DNA of 64,000 nt, taken from assembly GCA_022843465.1 (NCBI GenBank), contig JALHNO010000001.1, forward strand, positions 136,787-200,786, given 5' to 3'. Source of the DNA: Pseudomonadota bacterium (GTDB lineage Bacteria; Pseudomonadota; Gammaproteobacteria; Xanthomonadales; Ahniellaceae). Both the position numbers and the translations under genes were made by a program. The notes below the pieces were generated by a model, which worked only from the letters and a program-made list of their open reading frames with translations, was not told the origin of the DNA and did no database searches. Shown piece by piece: positions 52,429 through 60,607 of this stretch. Each line of letters begins with the position of its first letter. Position 1 is the stretch's first letter.

Positions 52429-54354
52429 ATGCGCCTCGCCTGCCTGATCCTGCTCTGCTTCCCGCTGCTCGCCAGCGCCCTCGACATCACGGCGCCGGGT
52501 CGCGCCGGGATCGACAGCGCGATCGACGTCTCGCTGTCTGAAACCCAGGACCCACGTGCCTACGTCACCATCGTCAAGCCCGATGCCGCTGAAGGCAGTT
52601 ATGACGACTACGTCTATACCGACCGCAATCCGCTGAGCATCCGGACACCGGCGGTCGCGGGTGTTTACGAATTGCGCGTATCTGCGGCCGAGGCACCGCA
52701 TGCCACCCTGGCGCGCAGGCCGATCGAAGTCTTCAAGCCCGAGGCAAGGATCACGGCACCGGCCACCGCGCGGGTGACCGAACTGCTCAGCATCGGCTGG
52801 AGCGGCCCCTCCGGCAATCGCGCCTACATCACCCTGGTGCCGGCAGCGCTGGCCGACGGTGAATACCGCGAGTACGAATATCTGGAAGCGGGCAAGGATT
52901 CCGGAACCGTCACCCTGACCACACCGTCCGCACCCGGCGACTACGAGTTGCGTTATGCAACCGATCGCGGCAGCGTGCTCGCGCGCCAGCCACTGACGGT
53001 TGGCGATCTCGCCGCGACGCTGTCGTTTCCGGCCACGGTCGCCATGGGCGGCAAGATCGACATCGGCTGGACCGGTCCGGAGAACGCGCGCAACTACCTC
53101 ACCATCGTGCCAGCCGATGCGTCGGCTGAGTCCTACAAGGATTACGTGTACACCACCAGGCCGAGCTTGAGTCTGGTCGTGCCCGAGCAGCCGGGTGCCT
53201 ATGAAGTGCGCCTGCTCAGCGCTGATGGCAAGCGCGTGCTGGCGCGCGGCCCGCTGCAGGTTGGCGCGGCGACGGCGTCGCTCGATGCGGTCGCCAGTGC
53301 CGAGGCCGGTAGCGAGATCCGGGTGATCTGGCAGGGCCCGGACAATGCCGGTGACTACATCGCGGTCACCCAGATCGGCAAGCCGGAGAAATATCTCAAG
53401 TTCGCCTACACCCAGCATGGCAGTCCGCTCAAACTGCAGATGCCCGATCAGGCCGGCCAGTACGAATTGCATTATCTGACGGCGCGCAGCAGCCAGTCGC
53501 TCGCCAGTCGCGCGCTGACGGTGACGCCCGCAACCGGTGTCGGCAGCCTGAAGGTGAGCCGCGCGTCGAGCGAGGTCCGATCAGCGCAGGGCGCGTCCGC
53601 TGGTGTGTCGGCAGGTGGCGAGGTGGCGGGCAGCATTGCGCTGATCCTGGATGCTTCCGGCAGCATGTTGCAGCGGCTCGGTGATCAACGCCGCATTGAT
53701 CTGGCGCAGGCGGCGTTGACGCGCCTGATCGATACCCGCATCGCGCCCGGCACGCCGGTCGCCCTGCGCGTATTTGGTCATCTCAATCCGGGCGGCTGCG
53801 AGACCGAACTGGTCGCGCCGCTGGCCCCGCTGGACCGCGCCAGAATGGGCGCCCAGGTGCGCGCCATCGCGGCGCGCAATCTTGCCAAGACCGCGATCGG
53901 CGCGTCGCTGGCGGCGACTGCCGAGGATCTCGCCGGCGTCGAGGGTCGCGCCCTGATCGTGCTGGTGACCGACGGCGAAGAAACCTGTGGCGGCGATCCC
54001 GAGCGCGAGATCCGCAAGCTCAAGGAATCCGGATTCGACTTTGCACTCAATATCGTCGGCTTTGCCATTGACCAAGCCGGGCTCGAGCAGGACTTCCAGC
54101 GCTGGGCGGCACTTGGCGACGGTCGTTATTTCTCGGCCGCCAATGGCGACGCATTGACTGCGATGATCCAGCAGGCCAGTCAATCCGGACCAGCATCCTT
54201 CGTGGTGCTGCGTGCGGGTGCTCAGGTCGCCAGCGGCGAGGTCGGCGCGCAGGCGATCAACCTGAAGCCGGGTAGCTATGAACTGGTAGTCGGAGATCGT
54301 CGGCAGAACATCGAGATCGTCAGCGGTGCAGAGACCCGCGTCGCGATCGACTGA
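52429..54354 (+). CDS. Exported von Willebrand factor A protein with four Ig-like repeats
   Basis: 641-aa exported protein. After the signal peptide (LACLILLCFPLLASA) come four repeats of about 87 residues (about 18-103, 106-192, 195-280, 282-370), each with W(S/T)GP or similar, an AY(I/V)T(I/L)V strand and Y-D/E-Y-V-Y. A VWA domain follows, with a full MIDAS start DASGS (Asp408, Ser410, Ser412) and DGEETCGG. A short beta end domain closes the chain. Probably a metal-dependent adhesion or envelope-complex protein. The ATG at 52429 follows GGAG with wide spacing. Confidence 0.88.
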   Translation: MRLACLILLCFPLLASALDITAPGRAGIDSAIDVSLSETQDPRAYVTIVKPDAAEGSYDDYVYTDRNPLSIRTPAVAGVYELRVSAAEAPHATLARRPIEVFKPEARITAPATARVTELLSIGWSGPSGNRAYITLVPAALADGEYREYEYLEAGKDSGTVTLTTPSAPGDYELRYATDRGSVLARQPLTVGDLAATLSFPATVAMGGKIDIGWTGPENARNYLTIVPADASAESYKDYVYTTRPSLSLVVPEQPGAYEVRLLSADGKRVLARGPLQVGAATASLDAVASAEAGSEIRVIWQGPDNAGDYIAVTQIGKPEKYLKFAYTQHGSPLKLQMPDQAGQYELHYLTARSSQSLASRALTVTPATGVGSLKVSRASSEVRSAQGASAGVSAGGEVAGSIALILDASGSMLQRLGDQRRIDLAQAALTRLIDTRIAPGTPVALRVFGHLNPGGCETELVAPLAPLDRARMGAQVRAIAARNLAKTAIGASLAATAEDLAGVEGRALIVLVTDGEETCGGDPEREIRKLKESGFDFALNIVGFAIDQAGLEQDFQRWAALGDGRYFSAANGDALTAMIQQASQSGPASFVVLRAGAQVASGEVGAQAINLKPGSYELVVGDRRQNIEIVSGAETRVAID

Positions 54355-54444
54355 GCCGCCTGAAGTCACCCGCCGGCCCGGATCGGAGTAGGCTAGTGCG
54401 CATCGACTGCCGTTCGCGGCAGTCAATCTCGGACGGAGTGGCTG

Positions 54445-54855
54445 ATGACACAGGAACCTGCGCGGAGCTGGTGGGGACGCAACTGGAAGTGGTTCATCCC
54501 GGTCGGTTGCCTTTCGATGCTGCTGCTCTTCGTCGGCGGCATCGCGGTCATCATGACGCTGACCTTCGGCATGATGAAGTCCTCGGATGCCTACGGCCTG
54601 GCGATGGCACGCGCACAGGCCAGTCCTGAAGTCCGCGCAGCGCTGGGCGAACCCATCCAGGCGGGCTACATGGTCTCGGGTCGGGTCAATGTCAGCGGCC
54701 CGGCAGGCGATGCCAATATGTCGATTCCCCTCTCGGGTCCGCGCGGTAGTGGCACCCTGTATCTGGTCGCCGAGAAGTCTGCCGGTCAATGGCGCTTTGA
54801 AGAGCTGGTGCTGGAAGTCGAGGCCAGTGGAGCGCGCATCGATCTGAACGAGTAG
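54445..54855 (+). CDS. Coa1/TIM21-family small membrane protein
   Basis: 136-aa protein. One membrane helix (FIPVGCLSMLLLFVGGIAVIMTLTFGMM) follows WWGRNWKWFIP, and an extracytoplasmic domain begins MKSSDAYGLAMARAQASPEVRAALGEPIQ, ending in LVLEVEASGARIDL. This matches the cytochrome c oxidase assembly factor Coa1 family (PF08695). The exact function in bacteria is not known. GGAG precedes the ATG. Next plus-strand gene is the NapH-like protein, so a respiratory link is possible. Confidence 0.82.
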   Translation: MTQEPARSWWGRNWKWFIPVGCLSMLLLFVGGIAVIMTLTFGMMKSSDAYGLAMARAQASPEVRAALGEPIQAGYMVSGRVNVSGPAGDANMSIPLSGPRGSGTLYLVAEKSAGQWRFEELVLEVEASGARIDLNE

Positions 54856-54900
54856 CGCTGCGCCCAGGGCGTCCGCGGCACGCTCCCGCGGGTGCGGGGC

Positions 54901-56904
54901 ATGCAGTACCCTTGGTGGATGTCTGCCCGCCCAGCCAAAGCACGTGATCGCTCCACAGCGGCCGCCAAGCCATCGAAGATCCGCGCCTCGCGCATGGGCA
55001 AGTGGCGTGCCCTGGTCCTGATCGGCGTCCACGTCATCATCGGCCTGCACATCGCGCACTGGCTGAGCACGGGCGAAACCGTGACCCCGGTCGAGCCGTC
55101 CGAAGCGATGGCATTCAGTCGCTCGTCGATCGTCAATGCCGGGCTGATCTTCTTTGCCGCGATGATCCTGCTGACCGCGATCTTCGGCCGCTTCTTCTGC
55201 GGCTGGGGTTGTCATGTGGTCGCGCTGCAGGATCTCTGCCGGCACTGGATGCTGAAGATCGGGATTACACCCAGGCCATTGAAATCACGCTTTCTGATCT
55301 GGGTGCCGACGCTGGCGTTCCTGTACATGTTCATCTGGCCTGCGGTCTACCGGCTGTGGCTGGGCGATTCACTGGCGGTGCGCGGTTTCGAGATGACCAC
55401 GGCGCATTTCTGGAGCACTTTTCCCGGCTGGATAGTCGGCATTCTGACCTTGCTGATCTGCGGTTTCGCCTGCGTGTATTTTCTTGGTGCCAAGGGCTTC
55501 TGCACCTACGCCTGCCCGTATGGCGCGATCTTCGCGGCCGCCGACCGCGTCGCGCCGATGCGCATCCGGGTCACCGACGCCTGCAATCAATGCGGTCACT
55601 GCACCGCGGTATGCAGCTCCAACGTCCGCGTGCATGAGGAGGTGCGTGACTGGGCGATGGTGGTTTCTCCCGGCTGCATGAAATGCCAGGACTGCGTCAG
55701 TTCCTGCCCAACCAATGCCCTGTACTACGGCAGCGGACCGATTCCGCTGCTGGCCAAGCCGCGCGTCGCGCCATCGGCCAAACCACCGCAGCCGATCCGC
55801 TGGCGCGATGAGCTGATCCTGGTCTCGTCCTTCGTCATCAGCTTTCTGATTGCGCGCGGGCTGTACGGTGTGGTGCCGTTTCTGATGTCACTCGGTCTCG
55901 CCGGCGTGGTCGCGTTTCTGACCCTGACCACGGTGCGGCTATTCAGTGAGCCCGTAGTGGAACGTCCGGGATTGCGCCTCAAGCGCGACGGCCGCCTGCT
56001 GCCGCAGGGCCGCTGGTTCGTGCTGGCGATGAGTCTGCTGGCGCTGTTGCTGGCGCATAGTGCATTTATCCGTACCCAGGCCTATCTGGGCGCACGCGCG
56101 TATTCGACAACGCTGCCGCTGCGCACGACCGTGCTCGAAGAACCGGGCACCGTGCTTACGCCCTCGGCGGAACGTCGTGCCACGATCGCTGCCGGCATTC
56201 GTCATCTGGACCAGGTCGATGCCTGGGGTCTGTTTCCAAGTCTGGGCAATGCCGCGATGCTGGCCTGGCTGCACACGCTGGCAGGTGCCGAAGTGCAGGC
56301 AACCGCGCAGGCGCAACAGGCCTTGCACCGCAACGAACTGCCCGAGCAGATGCATCAGTTGCTGGCGCGTCTGGCCCTGCTCAAGGGCGATCCGGTCACG
56401 GCGGTTGGGCACTGGCAGGGCGCGATCGAGGCGCGTCCGGACCTTGCCGGCGGCTATATCGCCCTCGGTCTGCACTATGCCAGAGCGGGCGATCTTGCTG
56501 CGGCGCAGCAGGTGTTCGACCGCGGCGTTGCCGTGGCTGCGGCGAACCCTTCCCTGTACTACAACGCGGCCCTGGCACGCGCTGTTCAAGGTCAGGTGCC
56601 CGACTCGATCCCCTTGTTTGAACAGGCGCTTGTGCTGGACCCGCGGCATCGTGAAGCGCGCGAGAATCTCGCTGGCGTGCTCGCCAGTCAGGGCGAGTTT
56701 GCGGCCGCAATCGGTCACTACCGGATCGCACTGCAGCAAGCCCCGCAGGACGTGCAGACCCGCCTGCTGCTGGCGCGCGCCCTCGCCGGGGCGGGCGACT
56801 ATCCGGCGGCGCGGCAGGAACTGCAGACCATACTCGAGATCGATGCAACAAATGGCGACGCCCGCGCAATGCTTGACGCAATCGCTGGAAGTGTGTCTCC
56901 GTAG
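54901..56904 (+). CDS. NapH-like polyferredoxin fused to TPR domain
   Basis: 667-aa membrane protein. About four N-terminal helices carry FCGWGCHVVALQDL and CTYACPYGAIFA, as in NapH/CcoG-like proteins. Two 4Fe-4S clusters are coded by CNQCGHCTAVC and CMKCQDCVSSCP. Two more membrane segments (about 300-345 and 375-390) lead to a C-terminal run of TPR repeats (about 465-660, for example GYIALGLHYARAGDLAAAQQVFDRG, ARENLAGVLASQGEFAAAIGHYRIALQ). It should pass electrons and dock a partner through the TPRs. The start is uncertain (ATG 54901, ATG 54919 or GTG 54892). Confidence 0.88.
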   Translation: MQYPWWMSARPAKARDRSTAAAKPSKIRASRMGKWRALVLIGVHVIIGLHIAHWLSTGETVTPVEPSEAMAFSRSSIVNAGLIFFAAMILLTAIFGRFFCGWGCHVVALQDLCRHWMLKIGITPRPLKSRFLIWVPTLAFLYMFIWPAVYRLWLGDSLAVRGFEMTTAHFWSTFPGWIVGILTLLICGFACVYFLGAKGFCTYACPYGAIFAAADRVAPMRIRVTDACNQCGHCTAVCSSNVRVHEEVRDWAMVVSPGCMKCQDCVSSCPTNALYYGSGPIPLLAKPRVAPSAKPPQPIRWRDELILVSSFVISFLIARGLYGVVPFLMSLGLAGVVAFLTLTTVRLFSEPVVERPGLRLKRDGRLLPQGRWFVLAMSLLALLLAHSAFIRTQAYLGARAYSTTLPLRTTVLEEPGTVLTPSAERRATIAAGIRHLDQVDAWGLFPSLGNAAMLAWLHTLAGAEVQATAQAQQALHRNELPEQMHQLLARLALLKGDPVTAVGHWQGAIEARPDLAGGYIALGLHYARAGDLAAAQQVFDRGVAVAAANPSLYYNAALARAVQGQVPDSIPLFEQALVLDPRHREARENLAGVLASQGEFAAAIGHYRIALQQAPQDVQTRLLLARALAGAGDYPAARQELQTILEIDATNGDARAMLDAIAGSVSP

Positions 56905-56970
56905 CGGCTATCTTCAGCCCCCGCATTCCGATCCCTTAGAGTTGCCCTGCCTGGGCACAGGAGTAGTCCC

Positions 56971-58239
56971 ATGCGCTTTTTCTCCCTCCTGAACGCTGCG
57001 CGACTGGCTGCCCCCGGTCTCGCGCTGATCGCCAGTTGCCTGGTTGCACCGAACACCGTCAGTGCCGGCAATGTCGGCCCTGATGTCACCGTCTTCCTGC
57101 TTTCGGACACCAGCAATTACGGCATGGCCGGCGGTATCCGCGGTTACTCGGTTGGCACCACATCGTGCAATATCGGCGATGCCCCGTTGAACTGGTGCGA
57201 CAACAATGGCGGCTGCGGCGCCGGTACCACCGATGAGGATCATCCGGTCATCGCGCAGAACATGTACCGGCTGAAATCGGGTCGTTTTGATCAGATCGGG
57301 GCGAGCTGGCTGAAGCATGGCTTCGTCTCCACCAACAGCACCAATGCAGCCTGCGGCAGTTGTGTGCAGCCGCCACTGGGCGGCAATCAACTCGGCGTTG
57401 GCTGTACCGATCCCTATGGTTCGGGCCTCAATGGTGGCCGACCACTGGGCCCCAAGTCGCAGGTGGATCCGACCACCGGTGTCTATCCGTTCCCGCATGC
57501 TGGTGGCTCGGGCAGTCAGTCCGCGGTCTGGAATCAGCGCGTAGCGGTGGCACAGACTGACCTGGATCCGGGTTCCAACGCGGGCGCGCGCTACTTCGTC
57601 GAGGGCCACTACATCGCGCCGGATGATGCCGCTGCCGGCAATGGGCTGAACAATGCCTCGTACCGCGAAGTGACAGTCAATGCGTCTACGTTCAATCTGA
57701 GCTTTTCCGGCGCCACCGTACAGCGCAAGTCTGCCATCGAAGCCTGGGCCACAATCGATCCCGGCGTGGAATTTTTCACGATTGATCTGCCAACCACCCC
57801 GGTGCAACGCTTCAATGTCGCGCGCCGGGTCACCGATCTGACCGGTGGCGTCTGGCATTACGAGTACGCCGTGCACAATCTGAATTCGGTACGCGCCGCC
57901 AATCGTCTGAGCATCGAATTCTTCGGGCCGACCACATTCAGCAATGCCGGCTTCCATGACGTCGACGCGCATTCCGGTGAGCCCTATGACACCGCCGATT
58001 GGCCGCCGGTCACGACGGCCGAGAACATCAGTTGGCAGACACCGGCATTCGCGACACCGGCCAATGCCAATGCGCTGCGCTGGGCCACTATGTACAACTT
58101 CTGGTTCGACGCCGATCGCCCGCCCGAAGAAATCGAGGACCATCGGCTTGGCCTGTTCACCGCCGGAACACCGAGCGAGATGGTGTTCCTGGTCGGTACC
58201 GCACCGGTGCAGTTCAGCGACGGCTTCGAAGCGCCCTGA
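56971..58239 (+). CDS. Large exported protein with near-C-terminal FE tag
   Basis: 422-aa exported protein. Signal peptide (LAAPGLALIASCLVAPNTVSA), then a Gly/Asn-rich chain with a Cys motif CNIGDAPLNWCDNNGGCGAG and CGSCVQPPLGG near the N-terminus, and a beta-rich C-terminal half (ARRVTDLTGGVWHYEYAVHNLN). The chain ends VQFSDGFEAP, the FE tag with two extra residues. No catalytic function can be assigned. GGAG-like purines precede the ATG at 56971. Confidence 0.8.
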   Translation: MRFFSLLNAARLAAPGLALIASCLVAPNTVSAGNVGPDVTVFLLSDTSNYGMAGGIRGYSVGTTSCNIGDAPLNWCDNNGGCGAGTTDEDHPVIAQNMYRLKSGRFDQIGASWLKHGFVSTNSTNAACGSCVQPPLGGNQLGVGCTDPYGSGLNGGRPLGPKSQVDPTTGVYPFPHAGGSGSQSAVWNQRVAVAQTDLDPGSNAGARYFVEGHYIAPDDAAAGNGLNNASYREVTVNASTFNLSFSGATVQRKSAIEAWATIDPGVEFFTIDLPTTPVQRFNVARRVTDLTGGVWHYEYAVHNLNSVRAANRLSIEFFGPTTFSNAGFHDVDAHSGEPYDTADWPPVTTAENISWQTPAFATPANANALRWATMYNFWFDADRPPEEIEDHRLGLFTAGTPSEMVFLVGTAPVQFSDGFEAP

Positions 58240-58296
58240 TCACCGTCATCCGCCAACCTGGGTCGCGCGGCATCGCTCGTTGCTGCCGCGCGCTGA

Positions 58297-58481
58297 CCGT
58301 AGGATGTGCTGAGCACCGCGAAGCGCATCGATCTCGACCCCACCACGGTGCGAGTTGAGTACCCGCTCTGCCGTAGGATGTGCTGAGCAAGGCGAAGCGC
58401 ATCAATCCGGAAGCCACTGCGACGCAAGGTAAACACCGATCCCTACCGTAGGATGTGCTGAGCACCGCGAAGCGCATCGAT
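58297..58481. repeat. Three copies of the GTAGGATGTGCTGAG repeat
   Basis: About 36-bp copies of CCGTAGGATGTGCTGAGCA(C/A) followed by GCGAAGCGCATC lie at 58297, 58371 and 58446, with spacing of 74 and 75 bp and mostly different spacers. The element resembles a GTAGGATGTGCTGAG family that I recall from other proteobacteria. The surrounding 58240-58527 holds no gene. Confidence 0.9.
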
Positions 58482-58527
58482 CCCGATCTCACCACAGCCT
58501 CGGGCACATGCCGGATCTCGCCCACGC

Positions 58528-59043
58528 TCAACTCCTGCTGCGGATGTACTCCACCAACTGATCCAACGCCTTGCCCCAGCCATCGTGGAAACCGATGTCC
58601 TCATGGCGTTTGCGATCGGCTTCGTCGCGATGCAGAGCCAATGCGCTATAGCGCGTGCCGCCTTCGACCGGTTCCAGTGTGAGCACCGCGGTGAACGCCA
58701 GATCGGCACAATCCAGATCGGACACCGCACTCAACTTGGCCGGTCGATAGCCCGGCTCAAGCACACTGGTCCAGATCAGCTTGCGATATTCGATGACTTC
58801 GAGATAGCAACCGAGGTTGGGAAACTCCTGGCCATCGGGCGAACGCATCACCGTGTGAAACCTGCCGCCCGGCCGCAGATCGATCTCGCAGGCCACGGTG
58901 GACCAGGGCGCCGGCGTGAACCAGCGCATCAGCTGTTCGGGAACCGTCCAGGCCGCCCACACTTTCTCGACCGGTACATCAATGACACGTTCAAGCAACA
59001 GGTCCAGACGCGGATTGAACGGCTGCGGTTTGGAAAAGCTCAT
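58528..59043 (-). CDS. SRPBCC/AHSA1-type protein paired with ArsR regulator
   Basis: 171-aa protein with the AHSA1-like SRPBCC fold: [45 protein letters not shown], then [12 protein letters not shown] and the C-terminal helix [17 protein letters not shown]. Such proteins may bind hydrophobic ligands. The gene starts 2 bp after the stop of the ArsR gene, the usual operon in this family. The ATG at 59043 follows GGAG from the upstream gene end. Confidence 0.92.
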   Translation of the reverse strand: MSFSKPQPFNPRLDLLLERVIDVPVEKVWAAWTVPEQLMRWFTPAPWSTVACEIDLRPGGRFHTVMRSPDGQEFPNLGCYLEVIEYRKLIWTSVLEPGYRPAKLSAVSDLDCADLAFTAVLTLEPVEGGTRYSALALHRDEADRKRHEDIGFHDGWGKALDQLVEYIRSRS

Positions 59044-59045
59044 GA

Positions 59046-59375
59046 TCACTCCTTCATCGACTTGAGGTGGGCATCGAGTTGATCGAGCCGGCGCGTCCAC
59101 AGATCGCGCTGCCTGAGCAGCCAGCTCTCGGCCGACTTGAGCGACTGCGGCGCCAGCCGATAGGTGCGCACGCGGCCGGTCTTCCGCGAGCGGACCAGGC
59201 CGCAGTTTTCCAGTACATCGAGGTGCTGTGAGAACGAAGGCAGGGCCATCTGGAACGGTTGCGCCAGCTCGCTCATCGCCGCCGGACCACGGCCCAGACG
59301 CTCCAGCACGGCGCGTCGGGTGGGATCGGCGAGCGCCTGGAACACCCGATTGAGCTGAACCGATTGCTTAGCCAT
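59046..59375 (-). CDS. ArsR-family transcriptional regulator
   Basis: 109-aa winged-helix repressor: [65 protein letters not shown]. The usual metal-binding Cys pair of ArsR/SmtB is absent, so the signal is probably not a metal. It begins a two-gene operon with the SRPBCC gene. It should repress its own operon. Confidence 0.94.
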   Translation of the reverse strand: MAKQSVQLNRVFQALADPTRRAVLERLGRGPAAMSELAQPFQMALPSFSQHLDVLENCGLVRSRKTGRVRTYRLAPQSLKSAESWLLRQRDLWTRRLDQLDAHLKSMKE

Positions 59376-59427
59376 GTGCCTGACTATACGCAGCGCGGAT
59401 AGTTAGGGCAATACCTTTGTATAAGGT

Positions 59428-59518
59428 TGATGTTGACGTTGTCCCCCGAAGGGATTGACCAGCTCCGCTGTTGAGAGCCAAAGAGCGCGGCTCGCCATGC
59501 GCGTGTACGCGGGCTCTG
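59428..59518. repeat. Composite brick: hexamer run and CTGGTCAAT element upstream of the 125-bp array
   Basis: GTTGATGTTGACGTTG is followed by GATTGACCAGCTCCGCTG and TTGAGAGCC, the reverse complement of the bricks at 29.4 and 46.0 kb. The 125-bp tandem array starts right after it. No gene is supportable in 59376-60229. Confidence 0.85.
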
Positions 59519-59520
59519 TG

Positions 59521-60095
59521 TAGGGCATCTCTGCGAGATGCCGTCATCAGGGCGCCGCGGTATCGGGATGGCATCTCACAGAGATGCCCTACAGGATCAG
59601 AGACGAGCAGCGGGGCCAGCCATGCGCGTGTACGCGGGCTCTGCGTAGGGCATCTCTGCGAGATGCCGTCATCAGGGCGCCGCGGTATCGGGATGGCATC
59701 TCACAGAGATGCCCTACAGGATCAGAGACGAGCAGCGGGGCCAGCCATGCGCGTGTACGCGGGCTCTGTGTAGGGCATCTCTGCGAGATGCCGTCATCAG
59801 GGCGCCGCGGTATTGGGATGGCATCTAACAGAGATGCCTTACAGGATCAGAGACGAGCAGCGGGGCCAGCCATGCGCGTGTACGCGGGCTCTGTGTAGGG
59901 CATCTCTGCGAGATGCCGTCACCAAGGCGCCGCGGTATCGGGATGGCATCTCACAGAGATGCCCTACAGGAACAGCGACGAGCAAGCGGGGCAAGCCATG
60001 CGCGTGTACGCGGGCTCTGTGTAGGGCATCTCTGCGAGATGCCGTCATCAAGGCGCCGCGGTATCGGGATGGCATCTCACAGAGATGCCCTACAG
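59521..60095. repeat. Five tandem 125-bp units with internal inverted repeat
   Basis: Units start at 59521, 59646, 59771, 59896 and 60022. Each begins TAGGGCATCTCTGCGAGATG, and after about 25 bp has GGCATCTCACAGAGATGCCC, forming a stem. A spacer follows with CCATGCGCGTGTACGCGGGC. Differences are few. The same inverted repeat is seen once at 29.27-29.35 kb. Open frames within it follow the repeat and are not genes. Confidence 0.95.
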
Positions 60096-60165
60096 GAAGA
60101 GCGACGAGCAAGCGGGGCAAACCGGGCTCCCGGCTGAACCCGGTGACTGGCAGACCCGGCAGGCC

Positions 60166-60216
60166 TTGACAGTCAACTTTTACAAGCGTAAAACGAAAAT
60201 CGTTTACACATGTAAA
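60166..60216 (+). promoter_or_regulatory. Promoter and BlaI-type operators
   Basis: TTGACA (60166-60171), 17 bp, TAAAAC (60189-60194) form a promoter. A perfect palindrome TTTTACAAGCGTAAAA (60178-60193) overlaps the -10, and a second dyad TTTACACATGTAAA (60203-60216) lies downstream. The TACA/TGTA core of the second fits BlaI/MecI operators. It lies just before the BlaI-type gene, suggesting autoregulation. Confidence 0.8.
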
Positions 60217-60229
60217 GCGAGCCCGTGCC

Positions 60230-60607
60230 GTGCCCAGTATCGCCATCAGTCAAGCCGAAAGCGTGGTCATGCAAGCCCTTTGGAGCGCCGGGGAGGCGAC
60301 CGCTGAGGACATCATTGCCGAGGTTGCCAGCGCCAATGCCTGGCAGGAGGCGACCGTGCGCACCCTGATCAACCGCCTGCTCAACAAGGGTGCGATCACG
60401 GCTGAACGCGACGGTCGGCGCAATCTGTACCGGCCACTGATGGTCGAGTCGGAGTGGGTCACCGAGGAGAGCAGCGGCCTGCTCGCGCGATTGTTCGGCG
60501 GCCGCGTCGCGCCCCTGGTCGCGCACTTCAGCCAGGAGGGCAAATTGAGTGCGGAGGACATCCGTGACCTGAAGAAGCTGATCGGGAAGATCGAAAATGG
60601 AAAGTGA
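60230..60607 (+). CDS. BlaI/MecI-family transcriptional repressor
   Basis: 125-aa winged-helix repressor: ISQAESVVMQALWSAGEATAEDIIAEVA, then WQEATVRTLINRLLNKGAITAERDGRRNLYRPL, and a C-terminal dimerisation helix region (APLVAHFSQEGKLSAEDIRDLKKLIGKI). The start is GTG at 60230. Two palindromic operators lie upstream, and it overlaps the M56 peptidase gene by 11 bp. Its release probably depends on cleavage by that peptidase. Confidence 0.94.
   Translation: MPSIAISQAESVVMQALWSAGEATAEDIIAEVASANAWQEATVRTLINRLLNKGAITAERDGRRNLYRPLMVESEWVTEESSGLLARLFGGRVAPLVAHFSQEGKLSAEDIRDLKKLIGKIENGK

Noticed and set aside
53581-55245. 554-codon minus-strand open frame
   Set aside because: Antisense to the VWA, Coa1-like and NapH-like genes; no domain or ribosome site.
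56914-58143. 409-codon minus-strand open frame
   Set aside because: Antisense to the exported protein with signal peptide and FE tag.
58297-58481. Possible short CRISPR-like array
   Set aside because: Only three copies, no cas genes, and the repeat resembles a dispersed family.
59521-60095. Possible CRISPR array
   Set aside because: Units are 125 bp and the intervening sequence is the same in each, so there are no unique spacers; no cas gene is near.
59471-60246. Frames of 100-135 codons with repeated sequence
   Set aside because: Produced by the 125-bp inverted-repeat array; no start context or family.
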